DNA of 64,000 nt from Lachnospiraceae bacterium Marseille-Q4251 (GCA_018223435.1 JAGTTO010000001.1:3658001-3722000), one strand, 5' to 3'; positions 35,301 through 45,608 are shown, numbered from the stretch's first letter. The notes: generated by a model not told the origin, from the letters alone. Numbers and translations: made by a program.

Positions 35301-36794
35301 TTGAAACAGGAATTAAAAAACGCTTATGAAAAAGTCAGCACGGGAACAGAGCTCCGGGCAGGACTCATCGAGATGAAAAATCTTCTGAAGGAGGAAAAGA
35401 ACCGGCGGGAGCTTGCCTATCAGCTGGGCGGCGACTTCAAAATCCTGACTCGCTGCCTTTCTGATGAAGATCCCAAGGTCCGGAAAAACGCGGCCCTGGT
35501 TCTGGGGGCCATGGAGAGCGACGATCTGGTGCCGGTGCTCTTAAACGCCTACAAAAAAGAGGACACCCTCTTTGTGAAAAGCGCCTACCTGAAAGCCCTG
35601 TTTGACCTGGACTATGAAGAAGAGCTTCCTTATTTAAAAGAGCGCCTGCAGGAGCTGGATGAGACCACCGTGACGGAGGAGAACCAGAAACACCTCCGGG
35701 AGGAGGCCGGTATCCTCCAGCAGCTGATTTCCCAAAAGGAGAAGCACAAAAAACACACCTTCGACGGTTTTGACCGCCAGGTGGAGGTGATCCTCCTCAC
35801 AAACCGGGAACAGCGGGAGGCCACGAGAAACCAGCTGAAAGAGGAGAAAGTCACGATGCTGGCAGGCGGCATGCGCTTTTTTACCTATGATCTGGAGTCA
35901 GTTCTCCCGATCCGTACCTGGAGAGAGCTTCTTTTTCCGGTGAAGGGTCTGAAAAGCGTCAGCGGAACGCCGGAGGCAGTGGCCTCCCAGCTTGCAGCTC
36001 CGGTGCTGGAGCAGTTAAAGAGTCTTCACAGCGGCGGTGGAGCCTTTTATTTCCGGACAGAGCTTAAGAGCCCTCTGGCTCCGGAGAAAAAGACTGCCTG
36101 GGTGAAAATGTTCTCCGCAGCTCTTGAGAAGGCTTCCGGAAGAGAACTTGTCAATTCCACTTCGGATTATGAGGTGGAGCTTCGCCTGATTGAAGGAAAG
36201 AATGGCAGCTTTGTGCCGCTGATGAAGCTTTTTACCCTGAAAGATACCCGTTTTTCTTATCGGAAGGAGAGCTATGCGGCAGCTGTGGCGCCGGTTCAGG
36301 CTGCCCTTCTCATGGAGCTTTCCAAACCTTGGCTTGTGGATGGGGCTCAGGTTCTCGATCCCTTCTGTGGCGTGGGAACTCTTCTGGTGGAGCGTGTGAA
36401 GGCCGGAAATGCTGATCCCCTCTATGGTCTGGATATCAGCGAGGAGGCCGTCCTGAAGGCCAGAGTCAACGCTGAGGCCGCTGGAATCACGATCCATTAC
36501 ATCAACAGGGACGTCCGGGATTTCCGTCACGACTATCTCTTTGACGAGATCGTTTCTGACCTTCCGCTCACGGGCCGAAGCAGAAATCTTCTGGAGCTCA
36601 CGGAGCTTTACAGCGCTTTCTTTAAACGAGTGCCGGAGCTTCTGAAAAAAGGCGGCCGCCTCTTCCTCTATACCTCCGAGGAAAATGCTTTCCGCAGTGC
36701 TTTGAAGGAGAATCGTGAACTGAAACTGCTCAAGAACTTCCTGATCCAGGAGAAGACCGGAAGCCGCCTCTATATCCTGGAATACGAAGGCTGA
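35301..36794 (+). CDS. HEAT-repeat / RlmL-Trm14-like RNA methyltransferase fusion
   Basis: 497 residues. Residues about 30-130 look like HEAT/ARM repeats (LTRCLSDEDPKVRKNAALVL, VPVLLNAYKKEDTLFVKSAY, LPYLKERLQEL). After a THUMP-like middle (FYFRTELKSPLAPEK), residues about 320-497 are a class I methyltransferase of the UPF0020/RlmL type: PVQAALLMEL, SAM site VLDPFCGVGTLLVER, LYGLDISEEAVLKARVNAEA and active-site DEIVSDLPLTGR in place of NPPY. An RNA guanine N2 target is likely by family. TTG 35301 is preferred: AAGGAGGAG ends 8 bases upstream. HEAT fusion may aid RNA or ribosome docking (inference). Confidence 0.75.
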   Translation: MKQELKNAYEKVSTGTELRAGLIEMKNLLKEEKNRRELAYQLGGDFKILTRCLSDEDPKVRKNAALVLGAMESDDLVPVLLNAYKKEDTLFVKSAYLKALFDLDYEEELPYLKERLQELDETTVTEENQKHLREEAGILQQLISQKEKHKKHTFDGFDRQVEVILLTNREQREATRNQLKEEKVTMLAGGMRFFTYDLESVLPIRTWRELLFPVKGLKSVSGTPEAVASQLAAPVLEQLKSLHSGGGAFYFRTELKSPLAPEKKTAWVKMFSAALEKASGRELVNSTSDYEVELRLIEGKNGSFVPLMKLFTLKDTRFSYRKESYAAAVAPVQAALLMELSKPWLVDGAQVLDPFCGVGTLLVERVKAGNADPLYGLDISEEAVLKARVNAEAAGITIHYINRDVRDFRHDYLFDEIVSDLPLTGRSRNLLELTELYSAFFKRVPELLKKGGRLFLYTSEENAFRSALKENRELKLLKNFLIQEKTGSRLYILEYEG

Positions 36795-36888
36795 CATAAT
36801 CTTAAGATTTTTTAAAATTGCCCCGTATGGCTTGTAAAATAAAAAAAGTATGTTACAATTATATTACAAAACAATAACGGAGCGTATT

Positions 36889-37659
36889 ATGAATTTATAT
36901 GAAGCGATTTATGCAAGACGGTCCGTCCGGAATTATCGGATGGAACCTCTGGACGATACGATTTTAAAAGGGATTCCGGACTTTTTAAATGAAGTAGAGC
37001 CGCTGTTTCCGGATATACGCACAGAGATCCGAATTGTGAATCGCTGTACGGAGAAGGAGAAGATCGGCGGCTTCTGCAATGTGAAAGCGCCCTACTATGT
37101 GGCACTCTATTCGGAATCGAAGGAAAAAAGTGATATGAACGCAGGCTTTCTCATGGAGCAGCTGTCCCTTTACCTGGAGACCAGGGGCATCGGGAGCTGC
37201 TTTGTGGGAATGGCGAAGCGCCGGGATAAGGAGCTGGAGGCAGAAGGACTTTCTCTGAAGATCGTTCTTGCTTTCGGTTTTCCGAAGGAAACGGACAGAA
37301 ACCGTGACAGGGAACCCAAGCGCATTGCCATGGATGATCTCTGTGTCTACAAGGAACAGCCCAAGGCCTGGGTGAAGGAGATGCTGGAAGCAGCCCGTCT
37401 GGCCCCTTCGAGTACGAACAGCCAGCCTTGGCGGTTTGTGGTCTACGAGAACCGGATTCATGTGTTTTCTAAGAAGCCTCTGGATGAAAAGAGCCTTCTC
37501 AATCCTTTTACGGAGCTGAATTTCGGAATCATGCTGGCCAATGTGATGGTGGCGGCAGAGGAGGTCTGGGTGGACCTGGATCTCATCAAGCTGAACAACA
37601 TCACCCACAAATCCATCCCGAATAATCAGTATGTTATCAGTATTTTATTAAAACCATAA
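36889..37659 (+). CDS. Nitroreductase-family FMN oxidoreductase
   Basis: 256 residues. The start NLYEAIYARRSVRNYRMEPL and the second FMN motif LEAARLAPSSTNSQPWRFVV are typical, but the protein is longer than usual and holds an internal segment with GRNSCF-like residues (ETRGIGSCFVGMAKRRD), as in clostridial two-lobed nitroreductases. Flavin-dependent reduction of an unknown acceptor is expected. ATG 36889 has GGAG 6 bases upstream. A TTGTAA/TACAAT promoter lies near 36835-36860. Confidence 0.85.
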   Translation: MNLYEAIYARRSVRNYRMEPLDDTILKGIPDFLNEVEPLFPDIRTEIRIVNRCTEKEKIGGFCNVKAPYYVALYSESKEKSDMNAGFLMEQLSLYLETRGIGSCFVGMAKRRDKELEAEGLSLKIVLAFGFPKETDRNRDREPKRIAMDDLCVYKEQPKAWVKEMLEAARLAPSSTNSQPWRFVVYENRIHVFSKKPLDEKSLLNPFTELNFGIMLANVMVAAEEVWVDLDLIKLNNITHKSIPNNQYVISILLKP

Positions 37660-37685
37660 ATTTTTGAAAAAGTTTAAAAAACTGC

Positions 37686-37714
37686 TTGACATTCTGAAAA
37701 TCCCATGCTATTAT
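37686..37714 (+). promoter_or_regulatory. tRNA-Gly promoter
   Basis: TTGACA (37686-37691), 17 bases, TATTAT (37709-37714), about 50 bases before the tRNA. Confidence 0.65.
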
Positions 37715-37764
37715 ATACCTGTGCTTGAGGGAAAGTAAAGAACCTCAGAGAAAAGCACAGAAAT

Positions 37765-37837
37765 GCGCGAGTGGCTCAGTTGGTGGAGCGCGACCTTGCC
37801 AAGGTCGAGGCCGCGGGTTCGAGTCCCGTCTCGCGCT
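37765..37837 (+). tRNA. tRNA-Gly (anticodon GCC)
   Basis: A 73-base cloverleaf: acceptor arms GCGCGAG (37765-37771) and CTCGCGC (37830-37836), D-arm GGCTCAGTTGGTGGAGC, anticodon arm CGACC-TTGCCAA-GGTCG with GCC at 37798-37800, and T-arm GCGGG-TTCGAGT-CCCGT. The discriminator is T at 37837 and CCA is not encoded. It is a single tRNA gene, not part of an array. Confidence 0.95.
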
Positions 37838-37843
37838 TTTTTC

Positions 37844-37887
37844 ATGCCTTGAAATCAGTGGAAATACGGTTTCAGGGCATATTTTTT
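37844..37887 (+). terminator. Terminator after tRNA-Gly
   Basis: ATGCCTTGAAA (37844-37854) pairs with TTTCAGGGCAT (37870-37880) with one mismatch, then ATTTTTT. Confidence 0.8.
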
Positions 37888-38027
37888 GTGCCAGAGAAGA
37901 TTGTTTGCAGGATTCTTTATGGCAACCATGCAGAATTGTTATTTTTCAAGAAAAGGGGTTTGTGATAAGATAGAAAAGATGACTGCCCAAGAGCAGCTGA
38001 GTTTAGGAGAAAAGAGGTAAAGAACAA

Positions 38028-38789
38028 ATGAAACTGTTGTTGATCCGACACGGGGATCCCGATTATACGATCGATTCCCTTACAGAGAAAGGTCATCGGG
38101 AAGCACAGCTTCTGGCGGAAAAAATGAAAAATGTTCCGGTGAAGGATTTCTATGTATCCCCGCTGGGACGGGCAAGGGCGACTGCGGACTACACCCTGAA
38201 AAAAGTAGGAAGAAAAGCTACGGTGCTGGACTGGATGGAAGAGTTTCCGGCATTTTTGAATCCCCAGGAGTCCCAGGGACTGAAAAATGCTTATGGAACC
38301 CATAAAAACAACCAGAACCGTGTGATCTGGGATATGGTGCCGGAATACTGGACCAATCATCCGGAGTTCTGCACGAAAGACGGCTGGAGAAGTACAGAGG
38401 CGGCTCAGATGAGCAATATGCCGGCACTCTATGACCGGGTGGCGAAGGGGCTGGACGAGCTTCTGGCTTCTCATGGATATCACAGAGAAGGAAATATGTA
38501 TCGTACAGAAAAGGGAAACGAGGACACAGTCGCTCTTTACTGCCACTTCGGCGTGAGCTGCGTCATGTTGTCCTATCTCTGGGGAATTTCACCCTTTATT
38601 CTGTGGCATTCCCTGATGATGGCTCCGACCTCTGTGACAGAGCTTGTGACGGAGGAGAGAGAAGAGGGAAAGGTATTTTTCCGTGCCACCCGCATCGGAG
38701 ATATCTCTCATCTTTATGCAGGCAGCGAAGAGCCTGCCTTCGCAGGACGTTTCTGCGAAACTTATGACAACTGGGAGGAAAGACATTAA
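38028..38789 (+). CDS. Histidine phosphatase (phosphoglycerate-mutase-like) family protein
   Basis: 253 residues. The catalytic RHG motif is LLLIRHGDPDYTIDSLTEKG, the second arginine region is YVSPLGRARATADYT, and the C-terminal histidine is in ALYCHFGVSCVMLSYLWG. It likely removes a phosphate from an unknown small metabolite. The insertion between about residues 75 and 160 is long. Its stop is 1 base before the lrgA start, so it shares a transcript with the LrgAB pair. Confidence 0.85.
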   Translation: MKLLLIRHGDPDYTIDSLTEKGHREAQLLAEKMKNVPVKDFYVSPLGRARATADYTLKKVGRKATVLDWMEEFPAFLNPQESQGLKNAYGTHKNNQNRVIWDMVPEYWTNHPEFCTKDGWRSTEAAQMSNMPALYDRVAKGLDELLASHGYHREGNMYRTEKGNEDTVALYCHFGVSCVMLSYLWGISPFILWHSLMMAPTSVTELVTEEREEGKVFFRATRIGDISHLYAGSEEPAFAGRFCETYDNWEERH

Positions 38790-38790
38790 A

Positions 38791-39156
38791 ATGAAACTGC
38801 TTTATGAATTTGGCGTAATCATGGCTGTGACTTTCCTAGGCGAGATCTGTCATGCGGTTCTGCCGTTTCCGATCCCGGCCAGCATTTACGGCCTTCTTCT
38901 GATGCTTTTTGCATTGTGTACGAAGATTATCAAACTGGAACAGGTGAAGGTGGCCGGCGATTTCCTGCTGGATATCATGCCGCCCATGTTCATTCCTGCG
39001 GGCGTTGGCCTTCTGACGGCGTGGCCGGATCTTAAACCGGTGCTGGTGCCGGTGCTCGTGATCACCGTGGTTGTGACCGTGTTTGTCATGGTTGTGACAG
39101 GACGGGTATCTCAGAGGGTGATCTGGATGACAAAAGAGAAAGAGGGGGAGAAGTGA
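38791..39156 (+). CDS. lrgA: CidA/LrgA-family membrane protein
   Basis: 121 residues with four membrane helices (FGVIMAVTFLGEICHAVLPF, the conserved IPASIYGLLLMLFALC, PPMFIPAGVGLLTAWPDL, VLVITVVVTVFVMVVTG). LrgA/CidA proteins are holin-like and act with LrgB/CidB in autolysis control or export of central metabolites such as pyruvate. ATG 38791 has GGGAGGAAAGAC upstream. An in-frame ATG at 38683 lies within the phosphatase gene. The stop overlaps the lrgB start (TGATG). Confidence 0.9.
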   Translation: MKLLYEFGVIMAVTFLGEICHAVLPFPIPASIYGLLLMLFALCTKIIKLEQVKVAGDFLLDIMPPMFIPAGVGLLTAWPDLKPVLVPVLVITVVVTVFVMVVTGRVSQRVIWMTKEKEGEK

Positions 39157-39851
39157 TGGCCAGTTTTTTTGAGGAATCCTTATTTTTTGGTATGGCAGTG
39201 AGCCTGATCGCCTACGGCCTGGGCCTGCTTCTGAAGAAAAAGCTGAAATGGGCATTTTTAAATCCCCTGCTTCTCTCGATCATCGTTGTGATCCTTTTTC
39301 TGCAGGTACTCCATGTAGACTATGAGACCTATAACAGCACGGCCCGGTATTTAAGCTATCTTCTGACACCGGCTACGGTCTGCCTGGCCATTCCGCTCTA
39401 TCAGCAGCTGAAGCTCTTAAAAGAGAATCTGCTGGCTGTGGTTCTGGGGATCGTCTCCGGCGTCATTGCCAGCATGGGAGGCATCTTCGTGCTGGCTCTG
39501 GCCTTTGGCCTCAACCATGAGCAGTATGTGACCCTTCTTCCGAAGTCCATCACGACTGCAATAGGAATGGGCGTTTCCGAGGAGCTTCACGGCATCACGA
39601 CGATTACGGTTGCCGTTATCATTGTCACCGGTGTACTGGGAAATGTGATCGCGGAGCTGGTCTTCAAGATCTTCCGGATCCAGGAGCCCATCGCCAAAGG
39701 CCTGGCCCTTGGAACCTCCGCCCATGCCATCGGCACTTCCAAAGCCCTGGAACTCGGCGAGGTGGAAGGAGCCATGAGCAGCCTTTCGATTGCGGTGGCC
39801 GGTATTCTGACTGTGGTCGGAGCGTCGGTCTTCGCGAATCTGATTCCGTAA
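39156..39851 (+). CDS. lrgB: LrgB/CidB-family membrane protein
   Basis: 231 residues with about seven helices. The conserved LrgB block LLPKSITTAIGMGVSEELHG and GTSAHAIGTSKALELGEVEGAMSSL are clear. It is the obligate partner of LrgA. ATG 39156 overlaps the lrgA stop; GTG 39153 is in frame one codon earlier. GAGGGGGAG is the ribosome site. No LytST regulator genes are adjacent, so control differs from the staphylococcal system. Confidence 0.92.
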   Translation: MASFFEESLFFGMAVSLIAYGLGLLLKKKLKWAFLNPLLLSIIVVILFLQVLHVDYETYNSTARYLSYLLTPATVCLAIPLYQQLKLLKENLLAVVLGIVSGVIASMGGIFVLALAFGLNHEQYVTLLPKSITTAIGMGVSEELHGITTITVAVIIVTGVLGNVIAELVFKIFRIQEPIAKGLALGTSAHAIGTSKALELGEVEGAMSSLSIAVAGILTVVGASVFANLIP

Positions 39852-39872
39852 GGATTTCATAGGAATAAAAAG

Positions 39873-39909
39873 AACCATGCTTAAGGAATATTTCCGGGCA
39901 TGGTTTTTT
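39873..39909 (+). terminator. Terminator after lrgB
   Basis: AACCATGC (39873-39880) pairs with GCATGGTT (39898-39905), followed by TTTT. Confidence 0.8.
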
Positions 39910-39924
39910 CTTTTACATTAAGGC

Positions 39925-39971
39925 AAAGAAAAAGCCCTCTGCTATGCTTTTCAGCGATAGCAAAGGGCTTT
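39925..39971 (-). terminator. gdhA terminator
   Basis: AAAGCCCTCTGCTA (39931-39944) pairs with TAGCAAAGGGCTTT (39958-39971) with one mismatch; read on the minus strand it is followed by TTCTTTG. It converges with the lrgB terminator. Confidence 0.75.
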
Positions 39972-40009
39972 ATTAGGGGGATCAATTTTTAATGGCTGTC
40001 TTTTTTATA

Positions 40010-41607
<1,598 letters not shown>

Positions 41608-41672
41608 CAAAGGATAAAAAGCTGGTTTTTTCCAATAATGTAAAGAAAGGAAAAAATCGAAAGAAGGGGAAA

Positions 41673-44660
41673 ATGACTGATATCAAAGAGGCTCTTTTTG
41701 ACGAGGAGCCGGAAAAAAGGGAAGGATCCGGGGAAAAGGATCCGGATATGGAGCCTCTGTTTGGGCAGGGGAGTGAAGAACCGGCCGGAGAAGAGATAAA
41801 GCCGGCGGAGGTTCCGGAAGCAGAGCCACAGAAGGAAGAACAGGAAACCTCCGAAAAGTCAGAAACGCAAAATATAGAGTCAGCTTCAGATGTGGACACT
41901 CCTTCTGAGGAACCGAAGGAGCCACTTCCAGAGGATTCACCTGAGGAAGCCTCCGAGGAACCTCCAAAAAAGAAAGGTTTCTTCTCGAGATTCAAAAGAA
42001 AGAAAGAAAATCCGGAACCGGAAGCATCCGAAAAACCAGACGACACCGCTTCGTCAGAAGTTTCCAATACTTCTGGCACAGAACTGGGCACAACTTCCGA
42101 AACTGCTGACCAGTCCCAGGACGAAGCTTCTGATGAAAAGCCGGAGAAGAAGAAATTCACTTTTTCTCTTCCATTTAAGAAGAAGCCCGAGCCGGAGGAA
42201 CCGGAGGAGGAGCCTTATGTGGAAATCCCGGTTTATTCTGATGCGGAGAAGAAAGCCGAGCTGGAGGCCAGGGAGAAGCTGGAGAACGGCACTTACGTCT
42301 ACAAAGGCCTTACCGAGGCCGAGGTGGAAAACCAGGTCCATATGGGCAGGGTGAACCAGACCGGAGAGAGTATTTTCAAGACGAATAAGGAGATCATCCG
42401 GGACCACACGCTGACCTATTTCAACTTTCTGAATCTGTTTTTAGGAATCTTGATTCTGGTATCCGGCCAGTTTAAGAACATCACCTTCATGGGTGTCATC
42501 ATCGTCAACACGCTGATCGGTATCGTTCAGGAGATGAAGGTCAAGAAACTGGTGGACAGGCTGGCGGTGATCACAGCTTCCAAAGCCACGGTAATCCGCG
42601 GGGGCGAGGTAAAGGAAATTGATATTCATGACGTGGTTGTAAAGGACACGATGGTCCTTGCCACAGGCAATCAGGTCTGCGCGGATGCCATCGTCATGGA
42701 GTCCGACGGTATGGAAGTTAACGAATCCATGCTGACCGGCGAGTCCAGGCCGGTGAAGAAAAAAGCCGGCGACCGGCTAATGTCCGGAAGCTTTCTGACA
42801 GCCGGAAGCGGCGTGGTTCAGGTTGAATATGTGGGCGAGGACAGCTACGCTTACCAGCTCATGAAAAAGGCCAAGACCAAAAAACGTGCCAGCTCTGAGA
42901 TGCAGCGCACGATCAACCGCATCATCAAAGTGGTCGGCGTACTCATCGTTCCGATCGGCATCATGCTTTACCTTTCCCAGAGCAATGCGGGAACTGGCTT
43001 CTCCGACTGTCTGGTAGGAACCGTGGCGGGCGTCATCGGAATGATTCCCGAGGGACTGGTGCTTCTGACCAGTATCTCCTTTATCCTCGGCGTAGGCCGG
43101 CTGGCGAGAAAACGTGCCCTGGTTCAGGAGATGGAGGCCATCGAGGCTCTGGCCCGGGTAAATGTGCTCTGTCTTGACAAGACCGGCACCATCACCACCG
43201 GAAAACTTGAGGTGGTGGACGTCATTGGCGTGAACGATACGGAGAAAGAACGGGTGGAGGCTGTGATGAATGAGATGGCCTTTGCCTTTGACGATGTGAA
43301 CAACACTCAGGATGCCCTGATGAAGTATTTCAAGAAGAGCAGCCGCTGGCGTCCGCTGGAGAAGATTCCTTTCTCCTCCGACCGGAAATACCGGGCGATC
43401 CGCTACGATCAGGAAGGCTGTTTCGTCCTTGGAGCGCCGGAATTTCTCCTCGGAGAGGAAGACCGGGAGATTCTTCTCAAGGCCGAGTCCTATGCGGCCG
43501 AGGGCTTACGGGTTCTGCTTCTCGCTTCCTGTGACACGATCACTGTAGAGGACGGTACGGTCTGGGGTGTAAGCCCCATGGGACTGATCATCATTTCTGA
43601 CTGTATCCGTGAGGAAGCGCCAGAGATCTTCAATTACTTTGCTTCACAGAATGTAAATATCAAAGTCATCTCCGGAGACAATCCGGCGACGGTTTCCCAG
43701 ATTGCCCTGAAAGCGGGCTTGAACGGAGCCGAGCATTATATCGACGCCAACGAGCTTCCGGAAGATTTTGAGGAGCTGAAAAAAGTTGTGGGCGATTACA
43801 CCGTTTACGGCCGGGTGAAACCGGAGCAGAAGCAGAACATCGTCCGGGCTTACCAGGCAAACAAGGCGGTAGTCGGCATGGTGGGCGACGGTGTCAACGA
43901 CGTCCTTGCCCTGAAAGATGCAGACTGCGGTATCGCCATGGCGGCGGGCAGCGATGCGGCCAAGCAGGTGGCTCATATCGTTCTTCTGGATTCGGATTTC
44001 TCCTGCCTGAAGAACATCGTCAGCGAGGGCCGTACGATTATCGCCAACATCGAGCGTGTGAGCTCCCTGTACCTGACGAAGACGATCTATTCCGTGATCC
44101 TCTGCGTACTCTTTATTCTCCTCGCCCGGGAATATCCTTTTATTCCCATCCAGCTTTCCTGGATCAGCGCCATGGCCATCGGTGTGCCGAGTTTTCTTCT
44201 GACGCTGGAGCAGAACGAGAGCGTGGACGGCGGCGGTTTCCTGAGGCATGTTTTGAGGATTGCCTTACCACAGGCTTTGTCCATGGTGGTGTGTCTTCTG
44301 ACGATTCAGGTGCTGACACCCTTCTGGAATAACGATCCGACCATGACCTATATGTTCAATCTTCTGGTGGGCGGCACCGTAAGCTTTATGGTGGTAATTG
44401 AGGTCTGCAGGCCGATGAACTGGATCAGACGGACTATGACTGTGATTCTTATCTGTCTGTTTGCCCTTGGAATCATGCTCTTTCCGGGACTTCTCGGAAT
44501 TTATTCGATTTTCCGCTGGGAATGCATCTTCGCCGTTCCCATGATCTGCATGGTTCTGGTGATTTCCAAAGCTTTCACGCAGCTGGTGCTTCTGGGCTAT
44601 CGGCTGAAAGACTGGGCTGCCATGAAGATCCGGGCCCTGATCGACAGAGAGAAGGTATAA
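41673..44660 (+). CDS. Cation-translocating P-type ATPase (CtpE/Ca2+-like) with long disordered N-terminal extension
   Basis: 995 residues. The ATPase begins about residue 200 (YKGLTEAEVENQVHMGRVNQ). It has the actuator loop MLTGESRPV, M4 motif GMIPEGLVLLTSISF, phosphorylation site VLCLDKTGTITTGKLEV and hinge VGMVGDGVNDVLALKDADCG, with helices to about residue 985. The M4 PEGL sequence and order resemble CtpE-type calcium pumps. The first ~190 residues are Glu/Pro/Lys-rich and probably disordered, with two related basic-aromatic patches, KKKGFFSRFKRKKENPEPE and KKKFTFSLPFKKKPEPEEPE. Such patches may touch the membrane or act as an autoinhibitor (inference). AAGGGG precedes ATG. Confidence 0.85.
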   Translation: MTDIKEALFDEEPEKREGSGEKDPDMEPLFGQGSEEPAGEEIKPAEVPEAEPQKEEQETSEKSETQNIESASDVDTPSEEPKEPLPEDSPEEASEEPPKKKGFFSRFKRKKENPEPEASEKPDDTASSEVSNTSGTELGTTSETADQSQDEASDEKPEKKKFTFSLPFKKKPEPEEPEEEPYVEIPVYSDAEKKAELEAREKLENGTYVYKGLTEAEVENQVHMGRVNQTGESIFKTNKEIIRDHTLTYFNFLNLFLGILILVSGQFKNITFMGVIIVNTLIGIVQEMKVKKLVDRLAVITASKATVIRGGEVKEIDIHDVVVKDTMVLATGNQVCADAIVMESDGMEVNESMLTGESRPVKKKAGDRLMSGSFLTAGSGVVQVEYVGEDSYAYQLMKKAKTKKRASSEMQRTINRIIKVVGVLIVPIGIMLYLSQSNAGTGFSDCLVGTVAGVIGMIPEGLVLLTSISFILGVGRLARKRALVQEMEAIEALARVNVLCLDKTGTITTGKLEVVDVIGVNDTEKERVEAVMNEMAFAFDDVNNTQDALMKYFKKSSRWRPLEKIPFSSDRKYRAIRYDQEGCFVLGAPEFLLGEEDREILLKAESYAAEGLRVLLLASCDTITVEDGTVWGVSPMGLIIISDCIREEAPEIFNYFASQNVNIKVISGDNPATVSQIALKAGLNGAEHYIDANELPEDFEELKKVVGDYTVYGRVKPEQKQNIVRAYQANKAVVGMVGDGVNDVLALKDADCGIAMAAGSDAAKQVAHIVLLDSDFSCLKNIVSEGRTIIANIERVSSLYLTKTIYSVILCVLFILLAREYPFIPIQLSWISAMAIGVPSFLLTLEQNESVDGGGFLRHVLRIALPQALSMVVCLLTIQVLTPFWNNDPTMTYMFNLLVGGTVSFMVVIEVCRPMNWIRRTMTVILICLFALGIMLFPGLLGIYSIFRWECIFAVPMICMVLVISKAFTQLVLLGYRLKDWAAMKIRALIDREKV

Positions 44661-44711
44661 ATCGATTGCTCCTGCATATGCTGAAAAGAAAGGATATGCA
44701 GGAGTTTTTTT
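44655..44711 (+). promoter_or_regulatory. Sporulation-type promoter inside a ribosome-site-masking hairpin, before the amidase
   Basis: CTCCTGCATAT (44669-44679) and ATATGCAGGAG (44694-44704) form a perfect 11-bp stem followed by seven T, so it looks like the terminator of the ATPase gene. But the only Shine-Dalgarno of the amidase, GGAG 44701-44704, is in the right arm 7 bases before ATG 44712. GTATAAA (44655-44661, over the ATPase stop) and CATATGCT (44675-44682), 13 bases apart, resemble a sigma-E promoter; its transcript would begin in the loop and leave the ribosome site free. Confidence 0.6.
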
Positions 44712-45608
44712 ATGGCAAAAGTGGTGGTGGATGCCGGTCACGGAGGCAGCGATCCGGGAGCGGTGTACGAGGGAAGACAGGAAAAAGATGACAATCTTGC
44801 TCTTGCCCTGGCAGTGGGAAGTATCCTGGCGGAAAACGGCGTGGACGTGGTCTACACCAGGACTGACGACAGTTATGAGACGCCTTTTCAGAAGGCCCAG
44901 AAGGGCAATCAGGCCGGGGCTGATCTTTTTATCTCTATCCATAGAAATTCCAGCCCGGAAAATGACCAGTACTCCGGTGTGGAGACCCTGGTCTACGATG
45001 AGTCGGGGATAAAAAAAGCGCTGGCGGAGAATATTAACAGAGAGCTCGCCCAGGCAGGCTTTCAGAATCTCGGCATTCGGGAGCGGCCGGGCCTTGTAGT
45101 CTTAAGACGGACAAAAATGCCTGCAGCCCTCATCGAAGTGGGCTTTATCAACACCCGGGCGGACAACGAGCTTCTGGATCAGAATTTTGACGGGGTGGCC
45201 CGGGCCATTGCCGACGGCATCCTGAAAACGCTCCAGGAAAACGGCTACCTCTCGGGCGGAACCGAGAGCGCGGCGAGAGTCTACTCCGAGGACACCGCCT
45301 GGAACCGTCAGGCAGAAGCTCCTTCTGAGAATACCGCCTGGAAGAGCCAGACAGAAAATATGGCCTGGAACCGCCCTGCAAGCGCCCGTTACCGCGTCCA
45401 GACAGGGGCTTTCCGGCGGGAAGAGAACGCCTGGAGCCTTTATCAGAAGCTCTTAAGACAGCGCTTTCCGGCAGAGATCGGAAAGAGCGAGGATCTCTTC
45501 CTGGTATGGGTGGGAAACTATGAGAGACTGGACAATGCGGTGAAGATGGAACAGGTCTTAAAAAGCCTGGGCTACGCCACTTATATCAGCAGAACCGATG
45601 AATCTTAA
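44712..45608 (+). CDS. N-acetylmuramoyl-L-alanine amidase (amidase_3) with C-terminal SPOR domain
   Basis: 298 residues. Zinc amidase core from the first residues: VVVDAGHGGSDPGAVYEG (His and Glu ligands), LFISIHRNSSP (His ligand) and ALIEVGFINTRADNELL (catalytic Glu). A short linker with an imperfect TAW repeat (EDTAWNRQ, ENTAWKSQ, ENMAWNRP) leads to a SPOR-like domain (YRVQTGAFRREENAWSLYQK, LFLVWVGNYERLDNAVKMEQ), which in other proteins binds denuded glycans. There is no signal peptide, so export route is unclear. The sporulation-type promoter suggests a cortex role like CwlD (inference). Confidence 0.88.
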   Translation: MAKVVVDAGHGGSDPGAVYEGRQEKDDNLALALAVGSILAENGVDVVYTRTDDSYETPFQKAQKGNQAGADLFISIHRNSSPENDQYSGVETLVYDESGIKKALAENINRELAQAGFQNLGIRERPGLVVLRRTKMPAALIEVGFINTRADNELLDQNFDGVARAIADGILKTLQENGYLSGGTESAARVYSEDTAWNRQAEAPSENTAWKSQTENMAWNRPASARYRVQTGAFRREENAWSLYQKLLRQRFPAEIGKSEDLFLVWVGNYERLDNAVKMEQVLKSLGYATYISRTDES

